61,446 nt of DNA, from positions 1 through 61,446 of the forward strand of contig CAZZDK010000013.1 in NCBI GenBank assembly GCA_964652235.1. The letters are read 5' to 3'. The first letter of the stretch is position 1; each line of letters starts with the position of its first letter. This document shows positions 26,329 through 34,355 of the stretch, piece by piece. This DNA is from CAZZDK01 sp964652235. Lineage in GTDB: Bacteria; Pseudomonadota; Alphaproteobacteria; UBA9219. The notes beneath the pieces are model-generated. The model searched no databases. It worked only from the letters and a program-made list of their open reading frames with translations, and had not been told where the DNA came from. The position numbers were made by a program, and so were the translations under genes.

Positions 26329-26443
26329 GTCATTGCGAGCGCAGCGAAGCAATTCAGAGTCGTAGAGACTGACTTTGTCGTAGAGACTGACTTTGCCCTG
26401 TTTGACTCTGGATTGCTTCGGGCCTAAAGGCCCTCGCAATGAC
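26329..26443. repeat. GTCATTGCGAG palindromic repeat, copy 4 (murF-mraY gap)
   Basis: 115 bp, ends GTCATTGCGAG and CTCGCAATGAC, inner arms GCAATTCAGAGTC and GACTCTGGATTGCTTCG. The centre has an exact tandem duplication of an 18-bp unit (GTCGTAGAGACTGACTTT at 26359-26376 and 26377-26394). It lies between murF and mraY, inside the dcw cluster. Confidence 0.9.
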
Positions 26444-26473
26444 GGGATAGAGAGGCCCAACGGCGTTTCCATT

Positions 26474-27929
26474 TCAACTTGCCCGTTTCTGTGAGTGTGC
26501 GGTAGTGACGCTTCGCGTTTTCAGGGCCTCGACGACTTTTTCCATGTGCACGCTGTGCGAGCCTTTGACCATAACGGCGTCGCCCGCGCGGACGTCTTGC
26601 GCGACGAGCGGCGCGAGCGCTTCGCTGTCCGTTTCGTAAAAGCCGCGCATGGGGGCGGGCAGGGCGTCATAGAGACGGCGCATCATCTCGCCGCAGGCGT
26701 GAACGACGTCGATATGGTTCGCGACCGCCGTTTCGGCGAGGGCTTCATGCAAAGCGGCGCCGCGCGCGCCCAATTCCTTCATGTCGCCTAAAACGGCGAC
26801 GCGGCGGCCTTTGTCCCCGACGGGCGCGCGGCCCAGAACGGAAAGAGCCGCTTTCACNNNNNNNNNNNNNNNNNNGACAAGGGTAAACGTCGCGCCGTCT
26901 TCAAGCGAAACGGTTCGGCGCGTGCCGCGCCCCAGCGGCTGGCGGTAAGCGGAAAGGGATTCCGCGCAAAGCGCCAGATCGGCGTCCAACGCGGCGCAGA
27001 CCAAAAGACAACCCAGGGCGTTAAGGACGAGATGTTCGCCGGGAACGCCGAGGCGGAAAGAGAGCTTCTCGCCGAGAATGACGGCCTCGACGTTCGATCC
27101 TTCCGCGTCCTCCGTCAGGGAAACAAGCCGCGCGTCGCTCTTGGACAATCGCTCCTGAGTTTCCGGATGGGAGGCGGTGAGTGACTCAAAAACTCCAGAT
27201 TTTCTTGAGGCCCTGCGTGCGCGCGGCGGCCAAAAGCCGCGCGTAATGGGGATTGTCGCGGTTCAAAACGGCCATTCCGCCCGCATCCATGCCCAGGAAA
27301 ATCTCGGCCTTGGCGTCGGCGATGGCTTCTTCGGAGGCGAAATATTCGAGATGAACGGCCTCGACGTTCGTGACCAGCGCGACGTGCGGCTGGACTTCGC
27401 GGGAAAGAGGGCCGAGTTCGCCCGCATGGTTCATGCCGAGTTCGAAAACGCCGTAGGCCGCTTCTTGCGGCAGCCGCGCGAGCGAAAGCGGCACGCCCCA
27501 ATGATTGTTCAGGCTGCCTTCCGTCGCGAAGGTGTCGCGCACGGACCCCAGCATGAGGCGCAGCATCTCCTTGCTGCTCGTCTTGCCGACGGAGCCGGTA
27601 ACGGCGGCGATTTTCGCCTTGCTTCGAGCGCGCCCGACGCGGCCAAGGTCTTGCAGGGCGGCGAAGGTGTCTTCCACAAGAATAAGGGGCGCGTCCTGGG
27701 GGACGTCCGGCGGGCGGCGGGAGACGATGGCGGCGGCGCACCCGGCTTCGAATGCCTTGCCGACATAATGATGGCCGTCCAGCGACGGCCCTTGAATGGC
27801 GATGAACACGTCGCCCGTTCGCGCCGTGCGGCTGTCGATAGAAACGCCGCTGCCCGTCCAGTCCTGCGCGTGAAGGGTCTGGCCCCGCACGGCCCGTAAA
27901 ACGTCTTCGGCTTTCCAGTTCAAAATCAT
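26474..27929 (-). CDS. murF: UDP-MurNAc-tripeptide--D-Ala-D-Ala ligase (frameshifted in this assembly)
   Basis: Adds D-Ala-D-Ala to complete the stem pentapeptide. The N-terminal part (27186-27929) reads MILNWKAEDVLRAV, SIDSRTARTGDVFIAIQG and the P-loop AVTGSVGKTSSKEML, then stops after KKIWSF. Coding continues at once in another frame, ESLTASHPETQERLSKSDAR, to the normal C-terminus at 26474. The shift is at a T5 run on the coding strand (A5 at 27188-27192): removing one T restores KKIWSF-ESLTAS. A second lesion is an 18-N gap over the substrate motif. As murF is essential and single-copy in most bacteria, a sequencing error is more likely than a real null. Start ATG 27929 overlaps murE by 4 bp. 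Confidence 0.9.
26858..26875. other. Assembly gap inside murF
   Basis: 18 N between FTLV and VKAALSVLG. MurF proteins have about ten residues here (DESYNANPAS), that is 30 bases, so the run appears about 12 bases too short. The frame is kept by chance. Confidence 0.85.
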
Positions 27930-29410
27930 AATACGTCCTTCGTTCCCAAAAACTTTCTCGCCACGTCGGCGTCGTTGAACGGCAAAACCGTATCGCCGAC
28001 GATCTGGCCTTCCTCATGTCCTTTGCCCGCAATGACGAGAACGTCGCCTGTCCGCAAGGCGTCGATGGCCGTGCCGATGGCCTTCGCGCGATCTCCGATT
28101 TCGCGCAGATTCGAAGACGTCTTGCAACCGGTCAGGATCTCTTTGCGAATTTCTTCGGCTTTTTCATGGCGCGGATTGTCGTCGGTGACAATGACCTTAT
28201 CGGCCAGATTCTGGGCGATTTCGCCCATAAGGGGTCTTTTGCCTTTGTCGCGGTTGCCTCCGCAGCCGAAGACGACGTGCAAAGCCGCTCCGGGCGTCGT
28301 CGCTACATGAGGGCGCAGGGTCTTAAGCACGTGTTCGAGCGCGGAAGGCTTATGGGCATAATCGACGAAAACGGTTCCGCCCGAAGCCGTCTTTCCGATC
28401 AGCTCTAAACGGCCCGGCACGCCCGGCAGGGTCGAAAGCGCACGGGCCATGGCGTCCGCGTCTTCGCCGCTTGCCGTCGCCAGCGTCAGCGCGCAAAAGG
28501 CGTTCCAGATTTGAAACTCGCCGATGAGCGGCAGATCCAGTTCGTAAGGCCGTCCCAGAAACTCGAACCGCAAGCCTTGGCCGCTAGGCGTTGGCGAGTG
28601 GGCGAGGAGGATCAAATCCTTTCCGGCGTGGCCGAAACTCAAAACCTTGAGTTTCCGGGACTCGCAGACGGACACAAGCGTTTCGTACTCGGGGATGTCG
28701 GCGTTGAGGACGACGGGGCTTTCCGGCGGCAGAAGCCTTTCGAGCAGAATCATCTTGGCGGCGAGATATTTCTCCATCGTCTCGTGATAATCGAGATGAT
28801 CGCGCGAAAGGTTGGTAAAAGCCGCAAGGGAAAGCCTCACCTGATCCAGACGGTGAAGTTCGATTCCGTGGCTGGAGGCCTCCATGGCCAGATGCGTGAT
28901 GTTTTGCGAGGCCGCCTCGTCGAGCGTCCGGTGCAGCGAAACCGGATCGGGCGTGGTGAGCGAGCCGTAACGTTTGATCCCCGGCGCGATGAGGCCTAGC
29001 GTGCCCAGGCTGGCGGCCTGGCGTCCGGCCTTTTCCCAGAGATAACGGGTGAATTGAACGGTCGAGGTCTTGCCGCTCGTTCCTGTGACGGCGGCAATTG
29101 TCTTCGGTTGACGCGGATAAAAACGCGCGGCCAGGGAGGCCAGGCTCTCGCGCATACGGGGCAGGACGACCAGGGCGACGTTTTCGGGAAGCGGGCAAAG
29201 GCCTTCCGGGTTTGAGATGGCGACGGCCCGCGCCCCCCGCGCGAGCGCGTCCGGCACAAAGGCGCGGCCATCCTGCTGCGTGCCGGGAACGGCGATGAAC
29301 AGAAAACCAGGTTTGACTTCGCGCGAGTCCGCCGCAATTCCTTCAACAACGCCGTCTTCACCCTGAAGGCTTGCGCCGTCAATGGGTTCGATTAGACTCG
29401 ACAGAAGCAT
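27926..29410 (-). CDS. murE: UDP-MurNAc-L-Ala-D-Glu--meso-diaminopimelate ligase
   Basis: Third Mur ligase, 494 residues. The ATP loop is AAVTGTSGKTSTVQFTRYLW, followed by TPDPVSLHRTLDEA and NLSRDHLDYHETMEKYLAAK; the late motif TDDNPRHEKAEEIR contains DNPR, the signature of enzymes that choose meso-diaminopimelate over lysine. This sets the wall chemistry of the organism and its need for a diaminopimelate pathway. ATG 29410 lies 32 bp inside the end of ftsI, and the stop overlaps murF by 4 bp, so the three genes are tightly coupled. Confidence 0.97.
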   Translation of the reverse strand: MLLSSLIEPIDGASLQGEDGVVEGIAADSREVKPGFLFIAVPGTQQDGRAFVPDALARGARAVAISNPEGLCPLPENVALVVLPRMRESLASLAARFYPRQPKTIAAVTGTSGKTSTVQFTRYLWEKAGRQAASLGTLGLIAPGIKRYGSLTTPDPVSLHRTLDEAASQNITHLAMEASSHGIELHRLDQVRLSLAAFTNLSRDHLDYHETMEKYLAAKMILLERLLPPESPVVLNADIPEYETLVSVCESRKLKVLSFGHAGKDLILLAHSPTPSGQGLRFEFLGRPYELDLPLIGEFQIWNAFCALTLATASGEDADAMARALSTLPGVPGRLELIGKTASGGTVFVDYAHKPSALEHVLKTLRPHVATTPGAALHVVFGCGGNRDKGKRPLMGEIAQNLADKVIVTDDNPRHEKAEEIRKEILTGCKTSSNLREIGDRAKAIGTAIDALRTGDVLVIAGKGHEEGQIVGDTVLPFNDADVARKFLGTKDVL

Positions 29411-31217
29411 AATCGTCCGCCTCGTTCCTGAGTTTCAAGCTTTCCAAAACTTCGGCGCCGAGCGGGCGAAGCAATTGATGCTCGCTCGCCGCCATCATAT
29501 CTTCCTCGACCGGCGGCAGAGAAAGCAAGGGGCCGATCTGGCTTACGACGCGACCCGCCACGGGCGCCGCCGTCCAGCCGCCCGTCGCATAGCCGTAAGT
29601 CTTGGCGTTGCCTTTCGGATCGTCCAAAAGGACGAAGACAACATAGCGCGGCGCGTTGGCGGGAAAAACCCCAAGAAAAGAAGAAATGCGGGCGTTTTCA
29701 TTATAACCTCTGCCGGCGGACTTGTCCGCCGTTCCGGTCTTGCCGCCGACCAAATAGCCGCGCACGTCCGCCCTTTGTCCTGTGCCGCTTTTGACGGCCA
29801 GCCGCAAAAGAGCGCGCATTTGGGCCGACGTGCGTTCGGAAACGACCCGGACCGTTCCTTTTTCCGCCATTTTTGCATCGTTTCCTCCCTTAAGAAGGGT
29901 CGGAGAAACCGCCAGTCCGCCGTTAACCAACGCGGCGGCGGCGGCGGCGAGCTGTACTGCGCTGACCGCGATCCCGTGGCCGAAGGAAATGGTCATGGTG
30001 GTGGCATCGCGCCAGGTCGCATCGGACGGAACGAGGGGAGCGCCGACTTCGGGAATCTCAAGGGACGGTCTTTGCGTCAGGCCCAAAAGAGTTAAAAAGG
30101 CTTTCTGCCGCGTCTTGCCGAGACGCTCGGCCATGCGGGCCGAGCCGATGTTGGAAGATTCCATCAAAATCTCGGCGACGTTCAGCCAGTATTTGACGGG
30201 GTGGAAATCCTTAATGACTTTGCCGCCGATTTCAATGGGACGAATCGTGTCGAAGCGCTCGGCGGGCCGGATCAGGCCGGAATCGAGCGCGAGAGCCGTG
30301 TTGAAAATCTTGAAGGTGGACCCCATTTCGTACACGCCGAGGCTCGCGCGGTTGAAAAGAGCGTCCTTGCTTGCCTGCCCCGCCGCTTGCGGCGCGAAGT
30401 CGGGCAGGGAGACGAGCGAGAGGATCTCGCCGTTTCGCGCGTCCATGATGATTCCGGCGCCACCGATGGCCTGAAAGTCCTTCATGGCTTGTTTAATCTC
30501 GCGATGTAGGATCGTTTGCAGCCTGATATCGAGCGATGTTTCGACCGGTGCGGGGTTTTCCGACAAACGCTTGTTAAGGCCCTTTTCAAGTCCGGCGATG
30601 CCGTTGTTGTCGATATCCGTATAGCCCACGACGTGCGCCGCGATTTCGGCAGAAGGATAGATGCGGCTCTCGTCGGGCGAAAAGCCCATGCCCGCGATTC
30701 CCAGCTTGTTGATCTCGAATACCTGGCGAGGCGTCAGGCGACGACGCACGACGATGTGGCGCTTGCTCCTTTTCAATTCCTCAAGAAGCTTCTCCGCGTT
30801 CAGATCCGGCAGGACGGAGGCCAGCTTTACGGCGGCTTCCTGGGGATCTAGGACGCCCTGCGCATCCGCCACAAGAGCCATGGTCGGCAAGGACGTCGCG
30901 AGAAGGGTCCCGTTGCGGTCTGCGATGTCGGCTCTGGCGGTGACGGGGATCGCGTCCGAGGCGGCCCGTAAAAGCGTCGGTTCGCGCGGATCGTTTTCGG
31001 TCATGAGCATGGCCAGGCGGCCGGAAGCGAGAACGAAAAACAGACTGAACAGAAAGAAAAGGACGCTCGTCCGGCCGAGGGCGATGGCGAGGGCGGCCTC
31101 GCCGGGCGAGGAAAAGCGACGCAGGGACTGGGGCGCTTCGGGAGAACCGGCAAGCCCCGGAAGAAACGGCTGCTGGAAAGAAGAACGTTTGCGCCCGCGA
31201 CCGCGCCAGGCTTTCAT
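29379..31217 (-). CDS. ftsI: Septal peptidoglycan transpeptidase FtsI (PBP3)
   Basis: Class B penicillin-binding protein that cross-links septal peptidoglycan, partner of FtsW. The 612 residues: basic cytoplasmic tail, one membrane helix near 48-68 (TSVLFFLFSLFFVLASGR), pedestal domain with ADRNGTLLATSLPT, and the transpeptidase domain with catalytic serine in EMGSTFKIFNT, ESSNIGSARMA (SxN) and VGGKTGTADKS (KTG). The N-terminal tail is longer than in E. coli and Arg/Pro-rich. It overlaps ftsL by 4 bp and murE by 32 bp. Confidence 0.97.
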   Translation of the reverse strand: MKAWRGRGRKRSSFQQPFLPGLAGSPEAPQSLRRFSSPGEAALAIALGRTSVLFFLFSLFFVLASGRLAMLMTENDPREPTLLRAASDAIPVTARADIADRNGTLLATSLPTMALVADAQGVLDPQEAAVKLASVLPDLNAEKLLEELKRSKRHIVVRRRLTPRQVFEINKLGIAGMGFSPDESRIYPSAEIAAHVVGYTDIDNNGIAGLEKGLNKRLSENPAPVETSLDIRLQTILHREIKQAMKDFQAIGGAGIIMDARNGEILSLVSLPDFAPQAAGQASKDALFNRASLGVYEMGSTFKIFNTALALDSGLIRPAERFDTIRPIEIGGKVIKDFHPVKYWLNVAEILMESSNIGSARMAERLGKTRQKAFLTLLGLTQRPSLEIPEVGAPLVPSDATWRDATTMTISFGHGIAVSAVQLAAAAAALVNGGLAVSPTLLKGGNDAKMAEKGTVRVVSERTSAQMRALLRLAVKSGTGQRADVRGYLVGGKTGTADKSAGRGYNENARISSFLGVFPANAPRYVVFVLLDDPKGNAKTYGYATGGWTAAPVAGRVVSQIGPLLSLPPVEEDMMAASEHQLLRPLGAEVLESLKLRNEADDYASVESNRTH

Positions 31218-31726
31218 GGCTCGTCGCCGGAGACGGCGAGGTCATAGGCGCCTTCGCCTTTTTCGATCATGGCCAGCGAACGGTCCGGGCCGGAATCCCC
31301 GGTCTCCGCCTTCTGGATGACGAGATGCGTATTCACGCGGTCCGCCTCGGTGGCGGAAGCCAGCGGGCTGTGCGCGGCGGTGCTGGGACGCAGGCTCGCG
31401 ATAGGCCCGGCTTTGACGGCGGCGTTCATGGCTTCAAGCCGCGTGGGCGCGACGTCCTTGAGCCTTGAAAGCTGTGTGATCTGTCGGGGCTGGGTCGGTT
31501 GCAAGGCCAGGTGCTTGCGGGCGACCTCTTCGATTCGCGAAGGGTTCGTGAGAAAGACGTATTCGGCCTTTAAGACGTGCAGGCTGCGCCTTTCGGCCTC
31601 GATCTGGCGGTTGAGCGCGCGCAGACTGCGATCCAGTTCCTCGGTCTTGTAACTCGTGTGATAGAGGGCGAGGCTGATAAAGATCGTCAGCGAGAGCCAG
31701 AGGAAAGTCGTCGAAACGCGGGTCAT
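31214..31726 (-). CDS. ftsL: Cell division protein FtsL-like
   Basis: A 170-residue bitopic protein in the FtsL position between rsmH and ftsI. It has one N-terminal membrane helix (TTFLWLSLTIFISLALYHT) followed by a leucine-zipper-like coiled coil (LDRSLRALNRQIEAERRSLHV) and the family-like NPSRIEEVARKHLALQPTQP. FtsL forms the FtsQLB complex in the periplasm and activates FtsWI. The ~65-residue C-terminal tail after the helix is longer than in most FtsL proteins and low in hydrophobicity. It overlaps both rsmH and ftsI by 4 bp. Identification rests on position and architecture, as FtsL is poorly conserved. Confidence 0.85.
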   Translation of the reverse strand: MTRVSTTFLWLSLTIFISLALYHTSYKTEELDRSLRALNRQIEAERRSLHVLKAEYVFLTNPSRIEEVARKHLALQPTQPRQITQLSRLKDVAPTRLEAMNAAVKAGPIASLRPSTAAHSPLASATEADRVNTHLVIQKAETGDSGPDRSLAMIEKGEGAYDLAVSGDEP

Positions 31727-32685
31727 GCGGCGTTCTCCGTGGTGGGCAGGACAGGCAGTTTTTCGGCCACGCGAAGCCGGGCCGAGCGGGCGCGCGGATT
31801 GGCGTCGCTTTCGGCCTGGCTTGGGGTTTGGGGTTTGCGCGTCAGAACGCGGAAAAGCGGCGCGACCGCCGGACCCGGGCCCGGCGCATGGCGCGAGGCG
31901 CGCGGCGCTCCTTCGCTGCGGCGGCGCAGAAAATCCTTCACGCAGCGGTCTTCAAGCGAGTGAAAGGAGACCACGGCGAGCCGTCCGCCGGGCTTCAGAA
32001 GCGATTCCGCCGCCTGAAGGCCGCGCTGCAATTCGCCCAGTTCGTCGTTCACGACGATGCGAAAAGCCTGGAAGGTGCGCGTGGCGGGATCGATTCCGTC
32101 TTTTGAGCGCGGCACGGCGGCGCGAACGTGTTCGGCAAGCTCAAGCGTGCGGGTGATGGGCTGTTTTTCCCGCGCCCAGACAAGGCGCCGGGCTACGCGG
32201 CGGGCATAGCGTTCCTCGCCGAAAAGATAGATGATGTCGGCCAGTTCCTTTTCGCTCGCGCTGTTCACGATATCCGAGGCGGCGCGGCCCTGACCGCTCA
32301 TTCTCATATCGAGCGGTCCGTCTTCCTGGAACGAAAAGCCGCGCTGCGCCTCGTCCAGTTGCGGCGAGGAGACGCCGAGATCCAGCGCCACGCCGTCCAC
32401 TTCCGAGACGTTTTCCCGGGCCAAAAGGTTTTTCATGTCGCCGAACGCGCCCTCGATCAGGCGCAGGCGCGGGGCATAGGTCCGAACCGTTTCTTGCCCG
32501 GCCTTGATCGCTTCGGGATCGCGGTCGATGCCGATGACGTTCGTTTGCGCGGCCTCAAGGATCGCGCGGCTGTATCCGCCGCGCCCGAAGGTGCCGTCCA
32601 CGTAAAGGCCTCCATCGTGGGGAGCCAGCGCTTCCACGACTTCGCGCAGCATGACGGGGACATGGCTTTGAGAAGAGACCGTCAT
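31723..32685 (-). CDS. rsmH: 16S rRNA (cytosine-1402-N4)-methyltransferase
   Basis: SAM-dependent enzyme that methylates N4 of C1402 in the ribosomal P site. The 320 residues contain HVPVMLREVVEALAPHDGGLYVDGTFGRGGYS (read in two parts), the SAM motif VIGIDRDPEAIKAG, VDGVALDLGVSSPQLDEAQRG, and the late FHSLEDRCVKDFL. All match RsmH (MraW). Start ATG 32685 is 3 bp after the mraZ stop. Its presence after mraZ is the standard beginning of the dcw cluster. Confidence 0.98.
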   Translation of the reverse strand: MTVSSQSHVPVMLREVVEALAPHDGGLYVDGTFGRGGYSRAILEAAQTNVIGIDRDPEAIKAGQETVRTYAPRLRLIEGAFGDMKNLLARENVSEVDGVALDLGVSSPQLDEAQRGFSFQEDGPLDMRMSGQGRAASDIVNSASEKELADIIYLFGEERYARRVARRLVWAREKQPITRTLELAEHVRAAVPRSKDGIDPATRTFQAFRIVVNDELGELQRGLQAAESLLKPGGRLAVVSFHSLEDRCVKDFLRRRSEGAPRASRHAPGPGPAVAPLFRVLTRKPQTPSQAESDANPRARSARLRVAEKLPVLPTTENAA

Positions 32686-32688
32686 GCT

Positions 32689-33171
32689 TCAGACGCCCCT
32701 TTCGGTCTTCAGCAAAGAGGCCTGAGCGATAATTTTGCTCAGCGAAAGGTCTTTGGCACGGGCGGCGCTGCGCGCGGCGGCGTCGTGCGCCTCGAACTTC
32801 GCCGGGTTCCAAAGCTGGAAGGTCTTGCGGCGCCCCACGAAAGCGACTTCGTCCGTGATGCCGACGGCTCCGGCCAGGTGGGGCGGCAGCATGACGCGTC
32901 CCTCGCCGTCGAAAGGCACCTGCACCGAGCCGCCGAAGATGGTGGTCTCAATCAGCTCGAACGTTTCGGGGGGGAGGTCGAGTTTTTCGAGACTTTCGCT
33001 CAAAAGCTCCAAATGCGCGATGGAACAGCCGTCCAAAGCGTCGTATTGCAGGGAACGAAAGACAACGATTCCAGGCGCATCGGGTCCCAAAACGGCGCGG
33101 AAAGAGGCCGGAACCGACACGCGTCCCTTCTTGTCAATCTTGTTGACAAAACTGGACAGGAACACGGCCAT
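32689..33171 (-). CDS. mraZ: Transcriptional regulator MraZ
   Basis: DNA-binding protein with two AbrB-like/SpoVT domains that represses its own operon in E. coli and forms ring-shaped oligomers. The 160 residues begin FLSSFVNKIDKKGRVSVPAS, with the second domain at FDGEGRVMLPPHLAGAVGI; both carry the conserved DxxGR(V/I) pattern. I start at ATG 33171 (MAVFLSSFVN); an earlier frame start at 33276 would run through the operator repeats. A five-unit TGGGN array with a 10-bp period lies 65-109 bp upstream, consistent with autoregulation. Confidence 0.96.
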   Translation of the reverse strand: MAVFLSSFVNKIDKKGRVSVPASFRAVLGPDAPGIVVFRSLQYDALDGCSIAHLELLSESLEKLDLPPETFELIETTIFGGSVQVPFDGEGRVMLPPHLAGAVGITDEVAFVGRRKTFQLWNPAKFEAHDAAARSAARAKDLSLSKIIAQASLLKTERGV

Positions 33172-33235
33172 ACGAAGCCTCAAGGAAAACAGAGGGTTAA
33201 AGCCCCTGTGCGCGGTCCGCGAAAGCGACTGCGTT

Positions 33236-33280
33236 TGGGTTTTTATGGGATACCATGGGAATGCCTGGGGACGCAAGGGA
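33236..33280. promoter_or_regulatory. MraZ operator array (five TGGGN repeats)
   Basis: On the plus strand: TGGGT 33236, TGGGA 33246, TGGGA 33256, TGGGG 33266 and AGGGA 33276, each followed by 5 bases, so the period is exactly 10 bp. MraZ of E. coli binds direct TGGGN repeats separated by 5 bp upstream of mraZ. Here the repeats are read on the strand opposite to mraZ, i.e. as NCCCA in the direction of transcription, the reverse of the E. coli arrangement as I recall it. Confidence 0.8.
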
Positions 33281-33510
33281 ATATGTGATAAAAATGTATT
33301 AAATCAAAAGAATTATTCGTTAACGAGTCGGATCAGGCAAAGTAAAACAAAAAGAGAACAAGTATAGATGTTCCGTTTTTGTTCTTTATAAAAAGGACGC
33401 TCTCTGCGGGATCGTTTGAGCCCTGCGGAGGCGTGCAAAGCGCAAAAAGGGAGACAGTTTCGGTATGAGCCAGGAATCTTTCTTTCTTGCCAGATAAAAA
33501 ACAGCGATTC
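33281..33510. other. AT-rich spacer between the MraZ operator and the IS
   Basis: I see no gene here. A 77-codon minus-strand frame (33313-33546) starts inside the IS and has no family resemblance. The segment 33350-33366 (AAACAAAAAGAGAAC) is one base away from a GAAC-N7-GAAC LexA box and lies about 180 bp upstream of mraZ, but with one mismatch I do not call it. The dcw promoter is probably in 33281-33370. Confidence 0.5.
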
Positions 33511-33512
33511 TA

Positions 33513-34338
33513 GGGTCTGTCCCCATATAAATTCTTGAGAGAGCAAAGGAAATGTGATTCACCATGATTGGAGGTGGATCATGAGATTTGACCTAAGCGA
33601 TGAAGAATGGGTTTTTTTATGGAGCCCCTTTTACCCAAAAGCCGGAAAAGCGGGCGCGTTGATGATCGCAAGATCGTGAACGCGATTTTTTATGTTCTGC
33701 GCACGGGCATCCCATGGCGGGATTTGCCGGAGCGATATGGGCCGTACACGTCGGCTTATAATCGGTTTAACCGATGGTCGCGCAAGGGAATATGGAAGCG
33801 CGTTTTCGAGAAATTGGCCGCAAAATCGCGCGATAGTTTGTTCTTGATCGACAGCACGATTATCAAAGCCCACCGTTCAGCCAGCGGCGCAAAAGGGGGG
33901 AGAAAAATCAGGCTATCGGGATCAGCCGAGGCGGCAGAACCACAAAAATCCACGCGACGGTCGATAGCAAAGGCAGGCCGTTAAACCTTGTTCTGACAGG
34001 GGGCGAGGTTCACGACAGCCAAATGGTTGAAGCGGCTCTGAACACACCGCGCCCGCCGCTTGCTGTAACAGCAGACAAAGCCTACGATAGCCAGAAAGTG
34101 CGCCAACAGATCAAAGATGAGGGCGCTTTGCCTGTCATTCCCAGCCGCAGCAATGCCGTGAAGAAAGCCTATTGTCCCAAGCGCATTTATCGCAAGCGGC
34201 ACAAGGTAGAGAACTTCTTTTGCCGCATCAAAGACTGGCGGCGCATCGCCACCCGCTACGACAAGCTGGCCAGAAACTTTTACTCCGCCGTCGCCCTCGT
34301 CGCTGCCCTTTATTGGATCAAATTGTGAGTCCAGACCC
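33513..34338 (+). mobile_element. IS5-family insertion sequence (IS427-like)
   Basis: 826 bp between imperfect terminal inverted repeats GGGTCTG... at 33513 and ...CAGACCC ending 34338; the outer TA on each side (33511-33512 and 34339-34340) fits the TA target duplication of IS427-group elements. It carries one transposase split in two frames. It is inserted 17 bp downstream of the NeuD-like gene and about 340 bp upstream of mraZ, in the gap between two leftward operons. A 60-bp palindrome at 39851 and a solo end at 58532 resemble its right end. Confidence 0.88.
33580..34328 (+). CDS. IS5-family transposase, two-frame, probably inactive copy
   Basis: DDE transposase. ATG 33580 begins MRFDLSDEEWVF, then a T7 run (33612-33618) throws the frame off; the family continues in another frame as EPLLPKSRKSGRVDDRK (two fewer T would join them). 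The first catalytic Asp is in LIDSTIIKAHRSASGAKGG. At AAAAGGGGGG (33891-33900) the frame must slip by -1 to give EKNQAIGISRGGRTTKIHA, then VTADKAYDSQ (second Asp) and RKRHKVENFFCRIKDWRRI (Glu). The A4G6 slip is the kind of programmed frameshift used by IS427-group elements; the T7 break is not and probably inactivates this copy, or is a sequencing error. Confidence 0.88.
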
Positions 34339-34355
34339 TAATTTCTTTCTTTCTT

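Noticed and set aside
24960..26372. 470-codon plus-strand frame across murD and mraY
   Set aside because: Antisense shadow, extremely rich in Asp/Glu/Arg/His/Gln, covers two certain genes and a repeat.
33350..33366. Second LexA box upstream of mraZ
   Set aside because: AAAC-N7-GAAC has one mismatch in a highly conserved position; not strong enough in an AT-rich spacer.
33313..33546. 77-codon minus-strand frame upstream of mraZ
   Set aside because: Begins inside the IS left end, crosses AT-rich spacer, no ribosome-binding site, no family.
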